Shown in pieces: positions 8,682 to 19,100 of a stretch of 34,347 bases of DNA. The stretch is from assembly GCA_018699955.1 (NCBI GenBank), contig JABISG010000043.1, positions 1 to 34,347 on the forward strand, written 5' to 3'. The DNA is from Planctomycetaceae bacterium (GTDB taxonomy: Bacteria > Planctomycetota > Planctomycetia > Planctomycetales > Planctomycetaceae). Numbering within the stretch: the stretch's first letter is position 1; every line of letters starts with the position of its first letter. Both the position numbers and the translations under genes were made by a program. The notes under the pieces are model-generated. The model worked only from the letters and a program-made list of their open reading frames with translations, was not told the origin of the DNA and searched no databases.

Positions 8682-10256
8682 TCAGATTTCTTCCAGAACC
8701 CGGTAGACGCGGACTGGTTGATCGCGGTTGCGGACGTCGATTTCGCCAATTTCTTCTACGCGGAAGCCGTCGCCCAATGTTGCCTGGGTGGTCTCGTCGA
8801 TCACAATCTCACCGGGGCGAGAGAATCCTTCCAGACGCGAGGCGACGTTGACCGAATCGCCCAGGGCGGTGTATTCCATCCGCTGAGCTGAGCCAATGTT
8901 GCCGACAACAGCGGATCCGGTGGCAATGCCGAAGCAGAGTCGAACCGGCCGACCGTCGATTTGCCCAACGTGGTTCCGCATCGCCAGCGCTGCGCGAACG
9001 GCGTTCGCGGGAGCCGCTTCGGATTGGACCGGTGCACCGAACAAGGCCATTACAGCATCGCCAATGTATTTATCAACGGTCCCCTCGAATGCAAAGAGAA
9101 CCTCGGTCATGGCGGTCATATGGTCGCGGACAAACGCGGCGAGATCCGTCGGGCTGAGTCCTTCGCTGATTTTTGTGAAAGAGACGATGTCGCAGAACAA
9201 GACCGTGACCGCCTGCTCGTGCGGTGCCAGCGGATCCGTGCCGTCGGCGGCAAGAGTCAACCGCTGCAGCAGCTTGTGATCGAGATACTGTGCCAGATAG
9301 TCGCGGCGTTTCCGCTCGCGTTCGGCGGTTTCAGCCAGCCGGGCTCTTTCCAGCCCCAACGCGGCGTGGTGGGAAATTGCGATCAACAAATCGAGGTGCC
9401 TGCGAGTGAACGATCGACTTGAGTCGATGATGTCGAGCGACAAGAATCCCATAATTCGATTTCGCGCCCACAGCGGTACACAGGCGGTTGACCGGATGTT
9501 CATCGCCTTCAGTGACGCGATATCAGCGACTTCAGCATCCGTCTGCCGGACCAACACCCCCGCCTTTTCCTTCCGCATTTTGTCGATGACTGTGCGGCTG
9601 AATCGCACGGGTTCATCCGGTTTCACGCCGTACGAAGCCAAAGGCAGAAATGTCCCGTCCTCTTGGAAAATGCAGACAAACCCATGATCGGCTCGCACTT
9701 CCCGGTTGATGGTGTTGAGGATCTCATGTGCCACGGCGGATCTGTCGGCGATATCGATTACTGCTTCCCCCAACGCGCCGATCAGCCGCAGCTTCTGCAC
9801 TTCGATTGTTTCTTTGCCCCCCCGCTCGGCAATCTGCTTAATTTCAGCCTGGTCTCCAAGTAGACTCTCGCGAATGTTTCCGACTTCGTCGAACAGTCCC
9901 GGCGGAATGGCGGGAACCGAAGTCATAATGCTGCCGTGGTCCTCAAATTTGAACTGGCTGTCGTCCTCGATTTGAATGTCGTTGAGTACGAATTCAGTGC
10001 TGCCGATCTTGATTCGGCCCCCTGCGACCAGCCGAGCCGAATTGATCCGTGCGCCATCGAGCCACGTCCCGTTGGAACTGCCCAGATCCTCGACCCTCCA
10101 GCCAGCGCCGTCTTTGACAATGCGGGCATGGCTCTTGGAAACCGTCGGCTCATCGACGCACACGGAATTCCCCTCGACACGTCCGATTGTCACCGGAGCA
10201 TCGCCGAGTTCCAGCTTCTGTTGTTGATCGGGGGAGAAGACCCACAAAGTTGCCAT
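8682..10256 (-). CDS. FHA-GAF-class III adenylate/guanylate cyclase
   Basis: The 524-residue cytosolic signalling enzyme contains three domains. FHA (about 5-95) shows IGR (24-26), SxxH (40-43) and GSSNGTWLDG (59-68), the phosphothreonine-binding loops. GAF (about 160-305) follows. A class III cyclase catalytic domain (about 346-524) has metal-binding Asp356 in FCDIVSF and Asp400 in YIGDAVMALFG, Lys396 in DKYIGD, Asp467 in TALGDSVN, and Asn470/Arg474 for the transition state. The Lys396/Asp467 pair is the adenylate-type specificity pair, so the likely product is cyclic AMP. FHA input suggests control by a Ser/Thr kinase and GAF by a small molecule; both are inferred. ATG at 10256. Confidence 0.93.
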   Translation of the reverse strand: MATLWVFSPDQQQKLELGDAPVTIGRVEGNSVCVDEPTVSKSHARIVKDGAGWRVEDLGSSNGTWLDGARINSARLVAGGRIKIGSTEFVLNDIQIEDDSQFKFEDHGSIMTSVPAIPPGLFDEVGNIRESLLGDQAEIKQIAERGGKETIEVQKLRLIGALGEAVIDIADRSAVAHEILNTINREVRADHGFVCIFQEDGTFLPLASYGVKPDEPVRFSRTVIDKMRKEKAGVLVRQTDAEVADIASLKAMNIRSTACVPLWARNRIMGFLSLDIIDSSRSFTRRHLDLLIAISHHAALGLERARLAETAERERKRRDYLAQYLDHKLLQRLTLAADGTDPLAPHEQAVTVLFCDIVSFTKISEGLSPTDLAAFVRDHMTAMTEVLFAFEGTVDKYIGDAVMALFGAPVQSEAAPANAVRAALAMRNHVGQIDGRPVRLCFGIATGSAVVGNIGSAQRMEYTALGDSVNVASRLEGFSRPGEIVIDETTQATLGDGFRVEEIGEIDVRNRDQPVRVYRVLEEI

Positions 10257-10588
10257 CGTTCATTCCGTTGGAGGCTATGGGGACGAGGGGCTGTGAAATT
10301 GGCCAACACGGATGCATCACCGACGATCAACTGGAACACGAGAACGCGGTTCCAATTTACCGAGAGCGGCATCCTGATACATGTGTAATCTAACAAGCTC
10401 CCTGCATCAGGTCGAGGAGCGATCCGTTTCTGGCAACGACAGTCCGATTTAAGTCAACGGAAGCCGCATCGCGGAAGCCGTGGCGATTGCGGTGGCGATT
10501 GCGGTGGCAACACAGATCGTGTTGGCGATGCTGCCTGCGTCGCGACGGTCGGCCGAATTTCAAATTCGTCGCAAGACAGCATTCCATT
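10257..10588. other. Intergenic region with a short 12-bp tandem repeat
   Basis: This 332-bp gap lies upstream of the cyclase gene and downstream of the Coa1-like gene. The only structure I see is TGGCGATTGCGG repeated twice (10481-10504) with a partial third copy. A 70-residue minus-strand frame over it (10390-10602) is rich in arginine and histidine because of this repeat and looks spurious. Confidence 0.5.
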
Positions 10589-11002
10589 TCATTCTTCCGC
10601 AAGCAAGTCGATCCGCTCGCCGTTCTTTTTTAGTGTCAGTCGAAGCGTTGTGAATTCCCATTCACCGGCTGCTTTGTCCGCTACGACATCGACGGTCCCC
10701 GAGCCGTTGGGGCCGGAGACCAAGTAGGACAGATTGGCATGCCCGGATGCACCGGACGTGTTGATATTCCCCGTCACAAAATAATCTGGCTCAATCGGCA
10801 AGCCCAACTCTTGCTGCACCGTGTGGTTCGCCCTGACTGTGGCCAAAGACTCTGTGTAAGGCGTCGATGATTTGATCACGCCGAACACCAGCGCGAAAAT
10901 CCCCGCAACGAATCCGCCGCAAACGAGGACTGAACCGGCAACGCCGGACGGAACAACCCATTTCCAGTGCCGACTCCACCACGATTGTTGCGGTTTGTAC
11001 AG
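10589..11002 (-). CDS. Cytochrome oxidase assembly factor Coa1-like membrane protein (start irregular)
   Basis: Reading the minus-strand frame back to its upstream stop (TGA at 11003-11005) gives 137 residues. The first 38 are KPQQSWWSRHWKW, a single transmembrane helix (about 16-38) and then FGVIKSS. This matches my recollection of bacterial Coa1-family proteins: a WWSRNWKW-like N-terminus, one helix, then a periplasmic domain with G-N-I-N-x-S-G and a closing ERIDLL. The GTG at 10888 would delete the helix, so it is a poor start. Within the full frame only CTG at 11002 is available near the N-terminus. An ATG at 11006 overlaps the upstream stop but is out of frame by one base. Either CTG is used or there is a 1-nt indel. 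Its function in bacteria is unproven. Confidence 0.7.
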   Translation of the reverse strand: MYKPQQSWWSRHWKWVVPSGVAGSVLVCGGFVAGIFALVFGVIKSSTPYTESLATVRANHTVQQELGLPIEPDYFVTGNINTSGASGHANLSYLVSGPNGSGTVDVVADKAAGEWEFTTLRLTLKKNGERIDLLAEE

Positions 11003-11173
11003 TCATAGAACTGCCAATCTGAGGTGAGACCAACACGGATTGCCGACATCGCGAATCGTACCGCGACCATGCGGCGTTCACAATTGTGTGCCAACGAGTG
11101 CCGCGCAGTTTGGGATCTTACGTGTGACAGGGCTGCACGAACCGAACGCCGCCATCACGTGTTCGCCCGAGTG

Positions 11174-11494
11174 CTAGCGCGCCGCAAACAGATACGTGAA
11201 TCCGTGCACGGCCAGCAGCACAACGCCGAACACGGTCGGTAGCATGCTCTGTCCGGCTGCACCGGCGAGAATTCCCACCAATACAAATACGCATGCGAAC
11301 CAGAGTAACGAGCCGCGAAGCACCAGCAGCGAGGAACGGACCCGCGTGCGACGTTTTGTCGGGTCCGCCGCCCGTCGGCTGGAATGCACCTTCTTTCTCA
11401 GCAAACCCATTCGGTGCCCACAGTTAGGACACGTGACAGCGGACGGGTTATTCGGTTTTCCACTAATTGTCCCTGCAATTGGATGATTGTGCAT
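11174..11494 (-). CDS. Small zinc-ribbon membrane protein of unknown function
   Basis: The 106-residue product has a CPNCGHRMG half-ribbon at about 22-30 (a single CXXC, so metal binding would need dimerisation), a basic stretch (about 33-52) and two hydrophobic helices (about 55-80 and 84-104). The frame is supported by a near-perfect ribosome-binding site, GGAGGT at 11501-11506, six bases before the ATG. It lies 171 bp upstream of the Coa1-like gene on the same strand. I do not recognise a family. Confidence 0.7.
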   Translation of the reverse strand: MHNHPIAGTISGKPNNPSAVTCPNCGHRMGLLRKKVHSSRRAADPTKRRTRVRSSLLVLRGSLLWFACVFVLVGILAGAAGQSMLPTVFGVVLLAVHGFTYLFAAR

Positions 11495-11671
11495 CTTGGC
11501 ACCTCCCGTGGCTGATAACGCTCAATCCACAGAAAGGATCACCGCAATCGAATCAATCGGGCCAAGTGATGAAAGCATTTGGCATGTGGGTTTGATCGTT
11601 CCGCATGTTCGCAACCGGGCGACGCCCTTCGTCGATGCCGTCAAAGCGAGAACGTTTTTTTGTTTCGTGGC

Positions 11672-12946
11672 TCACGATGCAGACGGATCGGAGTCCAGGT
11701 CAGGTTTCGGCGCATGGGGATAATCGACTGGCTTGTACCGAATCGCCAGTTCGGGAGTCATCAGCTTCTTCTGCTTTTGGACTCGCGACGTGAGCGCTCG
11801 GTCCAAAATGCCGCTGGTCAGTAACGTGCGTTCCACCGGATAGCTCGGCCGGCCCGTGTGAAACATCCGCTCGATCCCCTTCAGCAGCCAGGCAAAATGT
11901 GGATAGCGAGGCTCCGTTCGTTCGTCAAAACGAGTGGCCAGCACGCGTTCTTGTCCTTTGAGTTTCAAGGCGACCGATGTTCCGCCGGCAAATCCCGGCA
12001 GCATGAAGACGGCACCCATCAGCCCATCCAGATATTGAAACAGGAACAACGTCGACTTGTTGCTTTTGCGCACATCTCCCTGTTGATGCGGAACCGCAGC
12101 AAGTGCGGCGTCGAACGCGTCCTGCCGGATCACACCTTCGTCCAGGACTTTCCACATCGCCTCGCCCTGCAGGCATTGCACCCACTTGACTCCTCTCTCC
12201 GCGCCCCTTCGCCGTTCGACGTGACCTTGAAAAAACTCAAGGGCGTGACTGCCGTAGATGTCGAGACCCGAGTAACCAATCCCGACGGCCGCTTCGATCT
12301 CGCAGCCGAGTGGGATGGGAATCTCCGGTTTGCGATAACCGACCGTCATTGACGATCCGGCCATGAACGGGACTTTCATCTCTTGCGCCCGGTCGTACAT
12401 CCACTTGGCATCGGACCAGACGGGCCCCAGATGTTTGTCGTTGAAGACCGGCACGACGCGATCGTACTTCTTGAAGGTGTCGGTGATTTCTTCGAAAAAG
12501 CGTCGCCGTGGATGCAGCACCTGCCCTTTGCTATTCGACGGATAACGCCCGTGTTCGCCGATGCTGATCACGCCGTCAACCGGTATGCGATCACCGCCGA
12601 CGGTCACAGCCTGTTCGATCGTGTCGAAAATCGGCACGCCATACTTCTTTGCCATCGGCCGAGCCAAGTCCCGGTCGGTAAACTGATCGACGTACATCGA
12701 CGCCAGCGTCAAATTGGGTCCGGGACCGCCGTCCTGTTTCCAACCTTCAAGGATTTTCCCAATGAGCACATCGGCATGCAGGCCGTGTTCGTAGGCCGTA
12801 AAAACCGCCGCAACGGACTTCGGTTTGGTTGGCTTCGTAGTTTTTGCGGCTGCGGGCGACGAAAAGCTTCCCCCCACAGCAGTGGCTGCCGCGCCTGCGA
12901 GCCAGTCTCGACGCGTGATGTCAGATGTGTTGATCAATGTTCTCAC
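11672..12946 (-). CDS. Tat-exported planctomycete protein of unknown function
   Basis: The 424-residue product begins with a Tat signal, [17 protein letters not shown] (10-26). The mature protein starts with an alpha/beta-like segment ([20 protein letters not shown]) and contains [25 protein letters not shown] and [12 protein letters not shown] recall proteins of this kind as conserved 'hypothetical' Tat proteins of planctomycetes, sometimes described as Rossmann-like or oxidoreductase-like, but no cofactor motif is clear. The GTG at 12946 is taken as the start. A TTG three codons later (12937) is better spaced from AAGGTGAG and cannot be excluded. It begins 53 bp after the stop of the PKD-domain gene on the same strand, so the two are probably co-transcribed. 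Confidence 0.8.
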   Translation of the reverse strand: MRTLINTSDITRRDWLAGAAATAVGGSFSSPAAAKTTKPTKPKSVAAVFTAYEHGLHADVLIGKILEGWKQDGGPGPNLTLASMYVDQFTDRDLARPMAKKYGVPIFDTIEQAVTVGGDRIPVDGVISIGEHGRYPSNSKGQVLHPRRRFFEEITDTFKKYDRVVPVFNDKHLGPVWSDAKWMYDRAQEMKVPFMAGSSMTVGYRKPEIPIPLGCEIEAAVGIGYSGLDIYGSHALEFFQGHVERRRGAERGVKWVQCLQGEAMWKVLDEGVIRQDAFDAALAAVPHQQGDVRKSNKSTLFLFQYLDGLMGAVFMLPGFAGGTSVALKLKGQERVLATRFDERTEPRYPHFAWLLKGIERMFHTGRPSYPVERTLLTSGILDRALTSRVQKQKKLMTPELAIRYKPVDYPHAPKPDLDSDPSAS

Positions 12947-12999
12947 CTTATCGAATGCGGAAAGACTTCAGCGAACCAATATGTTCCTGCAGGTCCAGA

Positions 13000-14214
13000 T
13001 CATGGTAATGTCACGTCCCAGACTTTCGCTCGGCGCGACTTGCCTTTCGGCCCTTCGACTTTGAGCGTCACGACGAACTCACCCGCAACCTCATAATGAT
13101 GGATTGGATGGCGCTCGCTGGACGTCTTGCCGTCACCGAAATCCCAATGCCATGTCGTGATGTTCCCAAACGATCGATCGCGAAATGCAACGACGCGATC
13201 CTTTTGGCTGACCACCTGGAATGACCAATCCGCTTCGACGGGCTTGCGGAGGCTCTTCTCGATCGGCATCAGGCGGAACGCCACCAAATCCGATGCGTCG
13301 CCATACATGGTCGTCTTGTGCGAGAGGTTCCAGAACGCACCGTAGCGTTTGGCATTCTCGTCGTCGTAGTCGAGAATCGCCCAGGACATACCGATCACTT
13401 TGTCTTCTTCAAGCTTCGTCTGAATCGAGCGCGAGCTTTCGGGGGGCGCGTAGTCAAACGGCGTGATGAAGAATTCCAGTACAAGCTTGCCGCTTTCGCC
13501 GTGTTTGAAGTTGTACTTGTACGCCGCGTTGGCATAGGGCAAATCCTTGATCCAGGGTTGCGAGCCCCACACCATCGCCCAGTCCTTGCCCTCGGCCGGC
13601 GTGAAGATGTGATAGTTCTGTGCGTGGACGCCGTGAAACAGAAAATGCGTGTCCAATTTACCACGCAACTTGTTGTTGGGATGCATCTGGCGAATCAACG
13701 GCCCGCCCGACAGGTCGCCATCGACGACGACTTCGAAGATGTCGTTGTGCAAATCCGCATGAGCAAAGTCCCAGTAGTCGTCGCCGGCCTCGTACAGGAA
13801 ATAGAGATGGTTCTGCCCCTTAACCCAACCAACTCTCACCGTCACGTCCAGATTCGCCCGGTCGTGTTTGTCATCAATCCCCGCCACCGTCTCACGCAGT
13901 TGGTCCATGCCGATTGAGTACGAATCGGGAACGAAAGACCAGTCGTCCGAGTTACCATCAATTCGCGGAATTCTGTCGGCGGGAAACTGAAAGATTTTGA
14001 ATTCGACGTCGGGCCTTGCCATACCCGGCGGATCGACTTCCGGTTCGTCATCGTCACTGACATTCGCCACGGCGACGTCGTGGATTTCCGGTTGTGATCG
14101 AATCGATAGTCTGGCTGGATCTGACTCCCCCTGAGTTGACGTACCCAGGAGAAGATGGCCCACAAGGAGCGTCCCCAGAATCAACGCGAGGAAGTTGCGA
14201 GTGAAATCAGTCAT
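13000..14214 (-). CDS. Secreted CBM9-like/PKD-domain protein
   Basis: The 404-residue product has an N-terminal signal or anchor helix (about 7-24). An IDGNSDDW segment (85-92) then opens a beta-rich domain (about 80-320) resembling the CBM9-like/DOMON sugar- or haem-binding sandwiches: inner strands such as VTVRVGWVKGQNHLYFLYEA, NDIFEVVVDGD and LVLEFFITPFDY. A C-terminal PKD domain (about 330-404) shows WHWDFGDGKTSSERHP and HHYEVAGEFVVTLKV. Such proteins are exported and bind carbohydrate or mediate surface contacts. The start is supported by AAGGA nine bases before the ATG at 14214. It is followed at 53 bp by the Tat protein gene. Assignment of the first domain is by pattern only; PKD is clear. 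Confidence 0.85.
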   Translation of the reverse strand: MTDFTRNFLALILGTLLVGHLLLGTSTQGESDPARLSIRSQPEIHDVAVANVSDDDEPEVDPPGMARPDVEFKIFQFPADRIPRIDGNSDDWSFVPDSYSIGMDQLRETVAGIDDKHDRANLDVTVRVGWVKGQNHLYFLYEAGDDYWDFAHADLHNDIFEVVVDGDLSGGPLIRQMHPNNKLRGKLDTHFLFHGVHAQNYHIFTPAEGKDWAMVWGSQPWIKDLPYANAAYKYNFKHGESGKLVLEFFITPFDYAPPESSRSIQTKLEEDKVIGMSWAILDYDDENAKRYGAFWNLSHKTTMYGDASDLVAFRLMPIEKSLRKPVEADWSFQVVSQKDRVVAFRDRSFGNITTWHWDFGDGKTSSERHPIHHYEVAGEFVVTLKVEGPKGKSRRAKVWDVTLP

Positions 14215-14612
14215 GGGAGCTGGTCCTTCGGAGTGGATCTGAATTCGTCGTCAGTTCTTCATTGAGTATCCACCGCTGCGAATCGAACTGCAAGAGTGCA
14301 TCGTCGGCGGAATCAGCCCCAAACCGTACGCTCGCCGTTGGGATGATTCAGGGTGCCTGTGGCAGAGTTTTCGATGCCGCGGTGATCGCTCCTGCAATTT
14401 TCAAATCTCAAAACCGCGGGCAGCGCTCCGAAAACGTCGCTTCGATCTCGGCCACCCATTTCGCAGGTCGTATAACTGAGCCGCCCTGTTGTCAGTTCCC
14501 AGTCGCTGTTGCCGATGGTTTTTCAAGAGGATATAATCGTTGGTCGATGCGTGGCCAAAACTCCTGGTTTGGTCAACTGCCAGCCTCTTGCAGCAAAACG
14601 TGGAGACGAGTT
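14215..14612. other. Intergenic region between divergent genes
   Basis: This 398-bp gap separates the PKD-protein gene (minus) and the DUF1501 gene (plus). It contains the promoter described at 14509-14537. A plus-strand open frame reaches back to 14262, but its first 95 codons have no protein-like pattern, so I treat them as non-coding. Confidence 0.55.
14509..14537 (+). promoter_or_regulatory. Putative sigma-70 type promoter for the DUF1501 cassette
   Basis: TTGCCG at 14509-14514 and a perfect TATAAT at 14532-14537 are separated by 17 bp. Transcription would start near 14544, giving a leader of about 70 nt before the GTG start at 14613. It would make the alternative ATG at 14547 almost leaderless. 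Confidence 0.55.
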
Positions 14613-15968
14613 GTGGAGCAAGGTTCGACGATCGCAAAAACCGGCCTGAACAGGAAGGAATTCCTTCAGGTTGGATTCTCCGGATTTCTGGGACTTGGGC
14701 TCAATCAGGTGCTTGGGCGGAAGTCGTTCGGGGAGGGTGACCGTGGCCGACGCCCGGTCCGCTCGGTGGTTCTGGTCTTCTTGACCGGAGCACCAAGCCA
14801 CCAGGATATGTGGGATCTGAAACCCGAAGGCCCGACGGATACGCGCGGCGAGTTCCGACCCATCGAGACGAATGTCCCGGGCGTATTGATCGGCCCTCAC
14901 TTGCCAAAACTGGCAAAACTGGCCGACAAGTATGCGATCATACGATCGATGCGACATTCGTTGCCTTCGCACGAACACGGCACACATCGCCTGCTAACCG
15001 GCATCAACAAAGAGCCGCCCGGTTCCACGCACATGGTCAGCCGCAACGACTGGCCCTGTTACGCATCGGGAGTGCAATACCTGCGGCCGAACGCCGACGG
15101 GTCTCCCTCGGGCGTGATGTTGCCAACCTATTTGAACAACGGGTACGGGTTCTGTGGGCAACACGCAGGATTTCTGGGCGCGGATTATGATCCCTGGCAT
15201 ATGATCAAGGACCCGAACGCGAAGAACTTTCGGGTCGATGAATTGGAACTCTCTCCAGGTTTGACCGTTGAGCGACTTAAGGACCGCCGCGCCTTGATGC
15301 TGAGTATCGATTCCCAGCGGCGCGCGTTGGAAACGGCCCCCGCTGTCCGTGATCTATCGCAACGCATGCAGCAAGCCCACAATATCCTGCTCGGCGGGAA
15401 GTTTCGCGCGGCGTTCGACATCGACCAGGAAACTGTCCAAATGCGGGACCGATACGGGCGGCATCAGTTCGGCCAGTCGATGCTGTTGGCTCGACGGCTG
15501 GTCGAAGCAAGAACACCCGTTGTGCAGGTCAATGTCGGAAGGATGAACAACTGGGACACTCACGTAGCCAATTTCAAGGCACTGAAGACCCGATTGCTTC
15601 CATCGTTCGACGGCGGTTTGGCGAGCTTTGTTTCCGATCTCGACGAACGCGGCCTGTTGGACGAAACATTGATCATTGCGACCGGTGAGTTTGGCCGAAC
15701 TCCGAAGGTCAACGCCAAGGCGGGCCGCGATCACTGGTCGCGCGTCTTTTCCACCGTTTTCATCGGCGGCGGAATCAATGGAGGACAAGTCATCGGTTCC
15801 AGCGATTCCATGGCGTCCGACCCGATCAGCCGTGCCTATTACCCGGCCGATCTCGGAGCAACAGTTTACTCGGCAATGGGCATCGATCCGCAAAGTCAGA
15901 TCATCGATCGCATCAAGCGTCCCCACGAACTCAATGCGGGAGAGGTAATCGGGCCGCTTTACAGTTAG
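14613..15968 (+). CDS. DUF1501 family exported protein
   Basis: The 451-residue product carries a full DUF1501 domain: SVVLVFLTGAPSHQDMWDLKP near the start, the MRHSLPSHEHGTHRLLTG element, TPVVQVNVGRMNNWDTH, and LIIATGEFGRTPKVN with GRDHWSR near the C-terminus. The domain belongs to the alkaline phosphatase/sulfatase-like fold. Its signal reads LNRKEFLQVGFSGFLGLGL: the twin arginine is replaced by Arg-Lys, so Tat export is doubtful. I place the start at the GTG at 14613 because GGAG lies seven bases upstream and the protein then has the usual short N-terminus. The ATG at 14547 is the alternative. A weak hairpin (15969-15995) follows the stop. The next gene begins 177 bp downstream, on the same strand. 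Confidence 0.85.
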   Translation: MEQGSTIAKTGLNRKEFLQVGFSGFLGLGLNQVLGRKSFGEGDRGRRPVRSVVLVFLTGAPSHQDMWDLKPEGPTDTRGEFRPIETNVPGVLIGPHLPKLAKLADKYAIIRSMRHSLPSHEHGTHRLLTGINKEPPGSTHMVSRNDWPCYASGVQYLRPNADGSPSGVMLPTYLNNGYGFCGQHAGFLGADYDPWHMIKDPNAKNFRVDELELSPGLTVERLKDRRALMLSIDSQRRALETAPAVRDLSQRMQQAHNILLGGKFRAAFDIDQETVQMRDRYGRHQFGQSMLLARRLVEARTPVVQVNVGRMNNWDTHVANFKALKTRLLPSFDGGLASFVSDLDERGLLDETLIIATGEFGRTPKVNAKAGRDHWSRVFSTVFIGGGINGGQVIGSSDSMASDPISRAYYPADLGATVYSAMGIDPQSQIIDRIKRPHELNAGEVIGPLYS

Positions 15969-16145
15969 ACTCAACCACAAGAACGGTTGCTGAGTTTCGG
16001 TGTCGTGGTTTTCTGCAAGTCGGTTGTTCGTCTTAACCGCCGGGCGTGTTGAAAGTTTAAGTTCTGCTTGTCCGGCCAATCGAGTTCACGACCAAGTCGA
16101 TCGTCTGATCGTGAATCATTGAAGAATCCTCGGGAAAGTTGTGCC

Positions 16146-19100
16146 GTGAAACGACAGCCTTCGATTTTGGAATCACCGGGGAACGGTGTTTTGCCGATTC
16201 TCCTGGTCGCCGTTACGTTGGGAGTTTGGTTTTCAAGTCTGGCGATAGAGAATCAGCCGATTCAGGGCTCCCAGGCTGAAGTCGAGCAGCCGCTCCCACA
16301 CGAGCCGCAATTTGACACTAAGTTCGAGCCATTGGTCCAGAAGTACTGCGTTGATTGTCATGGAAATCTGACGGCTGAAGCGGGCGTCAACCTGCAACGC
16401 CTGACAGCAGAGCCGGATTTCCTGGCCCGGTTCAAGACGTGGGACAAAGTGACTGCAGTTCTTCGCCAGCGACACATGCCTCCCGAGGATTCGGCACAGC
16501 CATCTGGTTCCGAACGTCAGCATCTGGTCAAGCATATTCGCCATGAACTCGACACACTGATCCAGAAGCGTACAGGCGATCCGGGGCGGATCGTCATGCG
16601 GCGACTGACGAGTGCCGAGTACGATTACACGATTCAGGATCTCACCGGGCTGGATCTCGATCTGGAACGCACGTTCGTCAGCGATGCGGTCGGAGGCGAG
16701 GGGTTTACGAACGTCGGCGACGTGCAGTTCATTCAGGATTCGAGTCTCGAACGTTATCTGGAAGCGGGCAAAACTGTCGCCGCGCACGCGGTGATCGGCT
16801 CCGGGCCGCTGCAGTTCTTTCCCGACCCCGGTAAGACAGGCCGGGAACTCTCTGCGATTCATCGAATCCAGCAGATCTATCGACGCCACGGTTTTCGGAC
16901 GGGAGCCGGCGAAGGGGCCGAACCGTTTGGATTGGATCGTTACCCGAAGGCCTTTTTCGCCGCTTGGCGTTATCGACATCGTGACAAATTGAATTTGGGA
17001 AATGCAACACTCGTCAAGCTGGCCGCCAGTGAGCGGCTTGACGCCCGGTTTGTCGAACATCTCTGGACAGTTCTCAACGAACCGTCTTCGTCGTTTCCGA
17101 CATCTGCCATCGTCGAAGCGTGGGAGGCTCTGCCTGAACCAAGCGGCCCCGACGCGGCGTTCACAAAGAGTGTTCGTTCTCAATGCGATAGAATGTACTC
17201 CCTCTTGCGCAATTGGCAGCGCACGCTCGCGGCGACGTCCGTCGATGAAGAGGAAGCGTCGGTGTTGACGGAAGGTGAGATTCACGTTTCGCCGAAACAC
17301 TCATTCACGGCCGACTTGAGGTGGCCCGAAGAATCATCGAAGGCTGCCGTCAGACTGTCGATCAATTCTGCAAGCAAGCGAACCGCGTCGAATCAGCAGA
17401 AGACATCGGGATTGCTTGTCATCTGGAGCAAGCCGTACGTCCGATTTCGGACCGACGACCAACGCTGGACCAGAAAGCAGCCGTTGAAAGAATTGTTGAC
17501 GGAGAATTCGCTCCGTCGGTTGGCGTTTGGCCGGCATCCGTTGGGTGCGAAGATCGATTCCAATGAATTTGTTCTAACGGCCGGCGATACGGTTGTCTTC
17601 GAATTCCGCGTGCCGCAGCAAACGGTTGCTGCGCAGTTCTTTGTCGATGTTAGACTCGACCTCGAGCAGGGTCAGCCCGGATTTGTGCGCTGCTCGATTG
17701 ACGACGGCGAGGTGGAAGGCGAAACGGCGGCCGAGACGGGGACGACGGCCGCCTTGTTGACCGACCCGAACGCTAAAGCGTTTGCTTCGTGGAAAGCCGG
17801 CGTGATGGAATTCGCCCGGAATCTCCCCGAGGTGTCCCATCGTGAACCCGCGCCGTCCGACCGCGATCCCATTCCGGCCCCGTTCGACAACACGTACAAC
17901 ACGGCCGAGCGGAACATGTTTCATTACGTCATCAAGTATCACAGGGACGATCGTTTCCTCGTCACCCACATTCTGGACGACCCAACCCGGCAACGTTTGG
18001 ATCAAGCGTGGACCGATCTGCTGACCTCGTTCGAATACCATGATGCGTATCTGCAATTTGTCGGCAAGAAGTTCAAGCTGGATTTGCGTGCACAAGGTGT
18101 AGCAGGCTTGGATCAGGACCGCATCGATCGGCTGCCGACCGCCCCCCGCGAGTTTGCACAACGGCTGCGCGATGACTGGATCAAGGCACAACGAGATCTG
18201 AAAGCCGCCGGCCCGGCACACGTCGAAGACGCAATTCGTTTCGCTCGCCTGGCGTGGCGTCGGCCGTTGAGTGACCAGGAGCAGAATCAGCTGCGGTCGT
18301 TCTACGCGAGCCTGCGAAAAGAAGCCGGATTGGATCACACGAAGGCCGTACGTGCTCTGTTGACGCGAATCATGGTGGCGCCTGCTTTTCTCTACAAAGT
18401 GGAGATTTCGCCGAATCAACCGGGCGTTGTGCCGCTTTCCGATTTGGAACTGGCTGGTCGGTTGAGCTATTTCCTGTGGGCTTCGGCTCCCGATGCTGAA
18501 CTTCGCCGAGTGGCTGCGGCGGGTCGGCTGAACGATCCGAAACAACTGGCCGCACAAACGCGGCGCATGTTGCGCGATCCCAAGGCGCGACGTTTTGCCA
18601 CCGAATTCTTTGGACAGTGGTTTGGTTTCTATCGCTTCGATGGTCATCGCGGTGTTGATGTGGAACGCTTTCCGGAATTCACCGACTCGCTCAAGACGGC
18701 CATGTATGATGAGGCCGTTTCGTTCTTCGAGCACATCGTCCGTCAGGACCGTCCGGTTGAGGAGATTCTGTTTGCCGATTACTCATTTCTGAACGGCGAG
18801 TTGGCGCAGCATTACGGAGTCGAGACGCAGGTCGAATTGTCTGATGCGGCGATGCGGGTTGCCGACGTGAAGACGTTCCATCGCGGGGGCTTGCTCCGCC
18901 TGGGTGCCGTGCTCACTGCGACATCGGCTCCGCTGCGAACCAGCCCTGTCAAACGCGGCGATTGGATTCTGCGCCGCGTGCTGGGAACACCTGTCCCACC
19001 GCCGCCGCCGGATGCCGGATCGATCCCCGCCGATGATGTCCTTGCCGATGGCCTGACTTTGCGACAGCGGTTGGTCGCCCATCGCAGTGACGCATCCTGC

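Noticed and set aside
10390..10602. A 70-codon minus-strand frame rich in Arg and His
   Set aside because: It runs through the 12-bp tandem repeat, overlaps the Coa1-like gene's end and has no ribosome-binding site.
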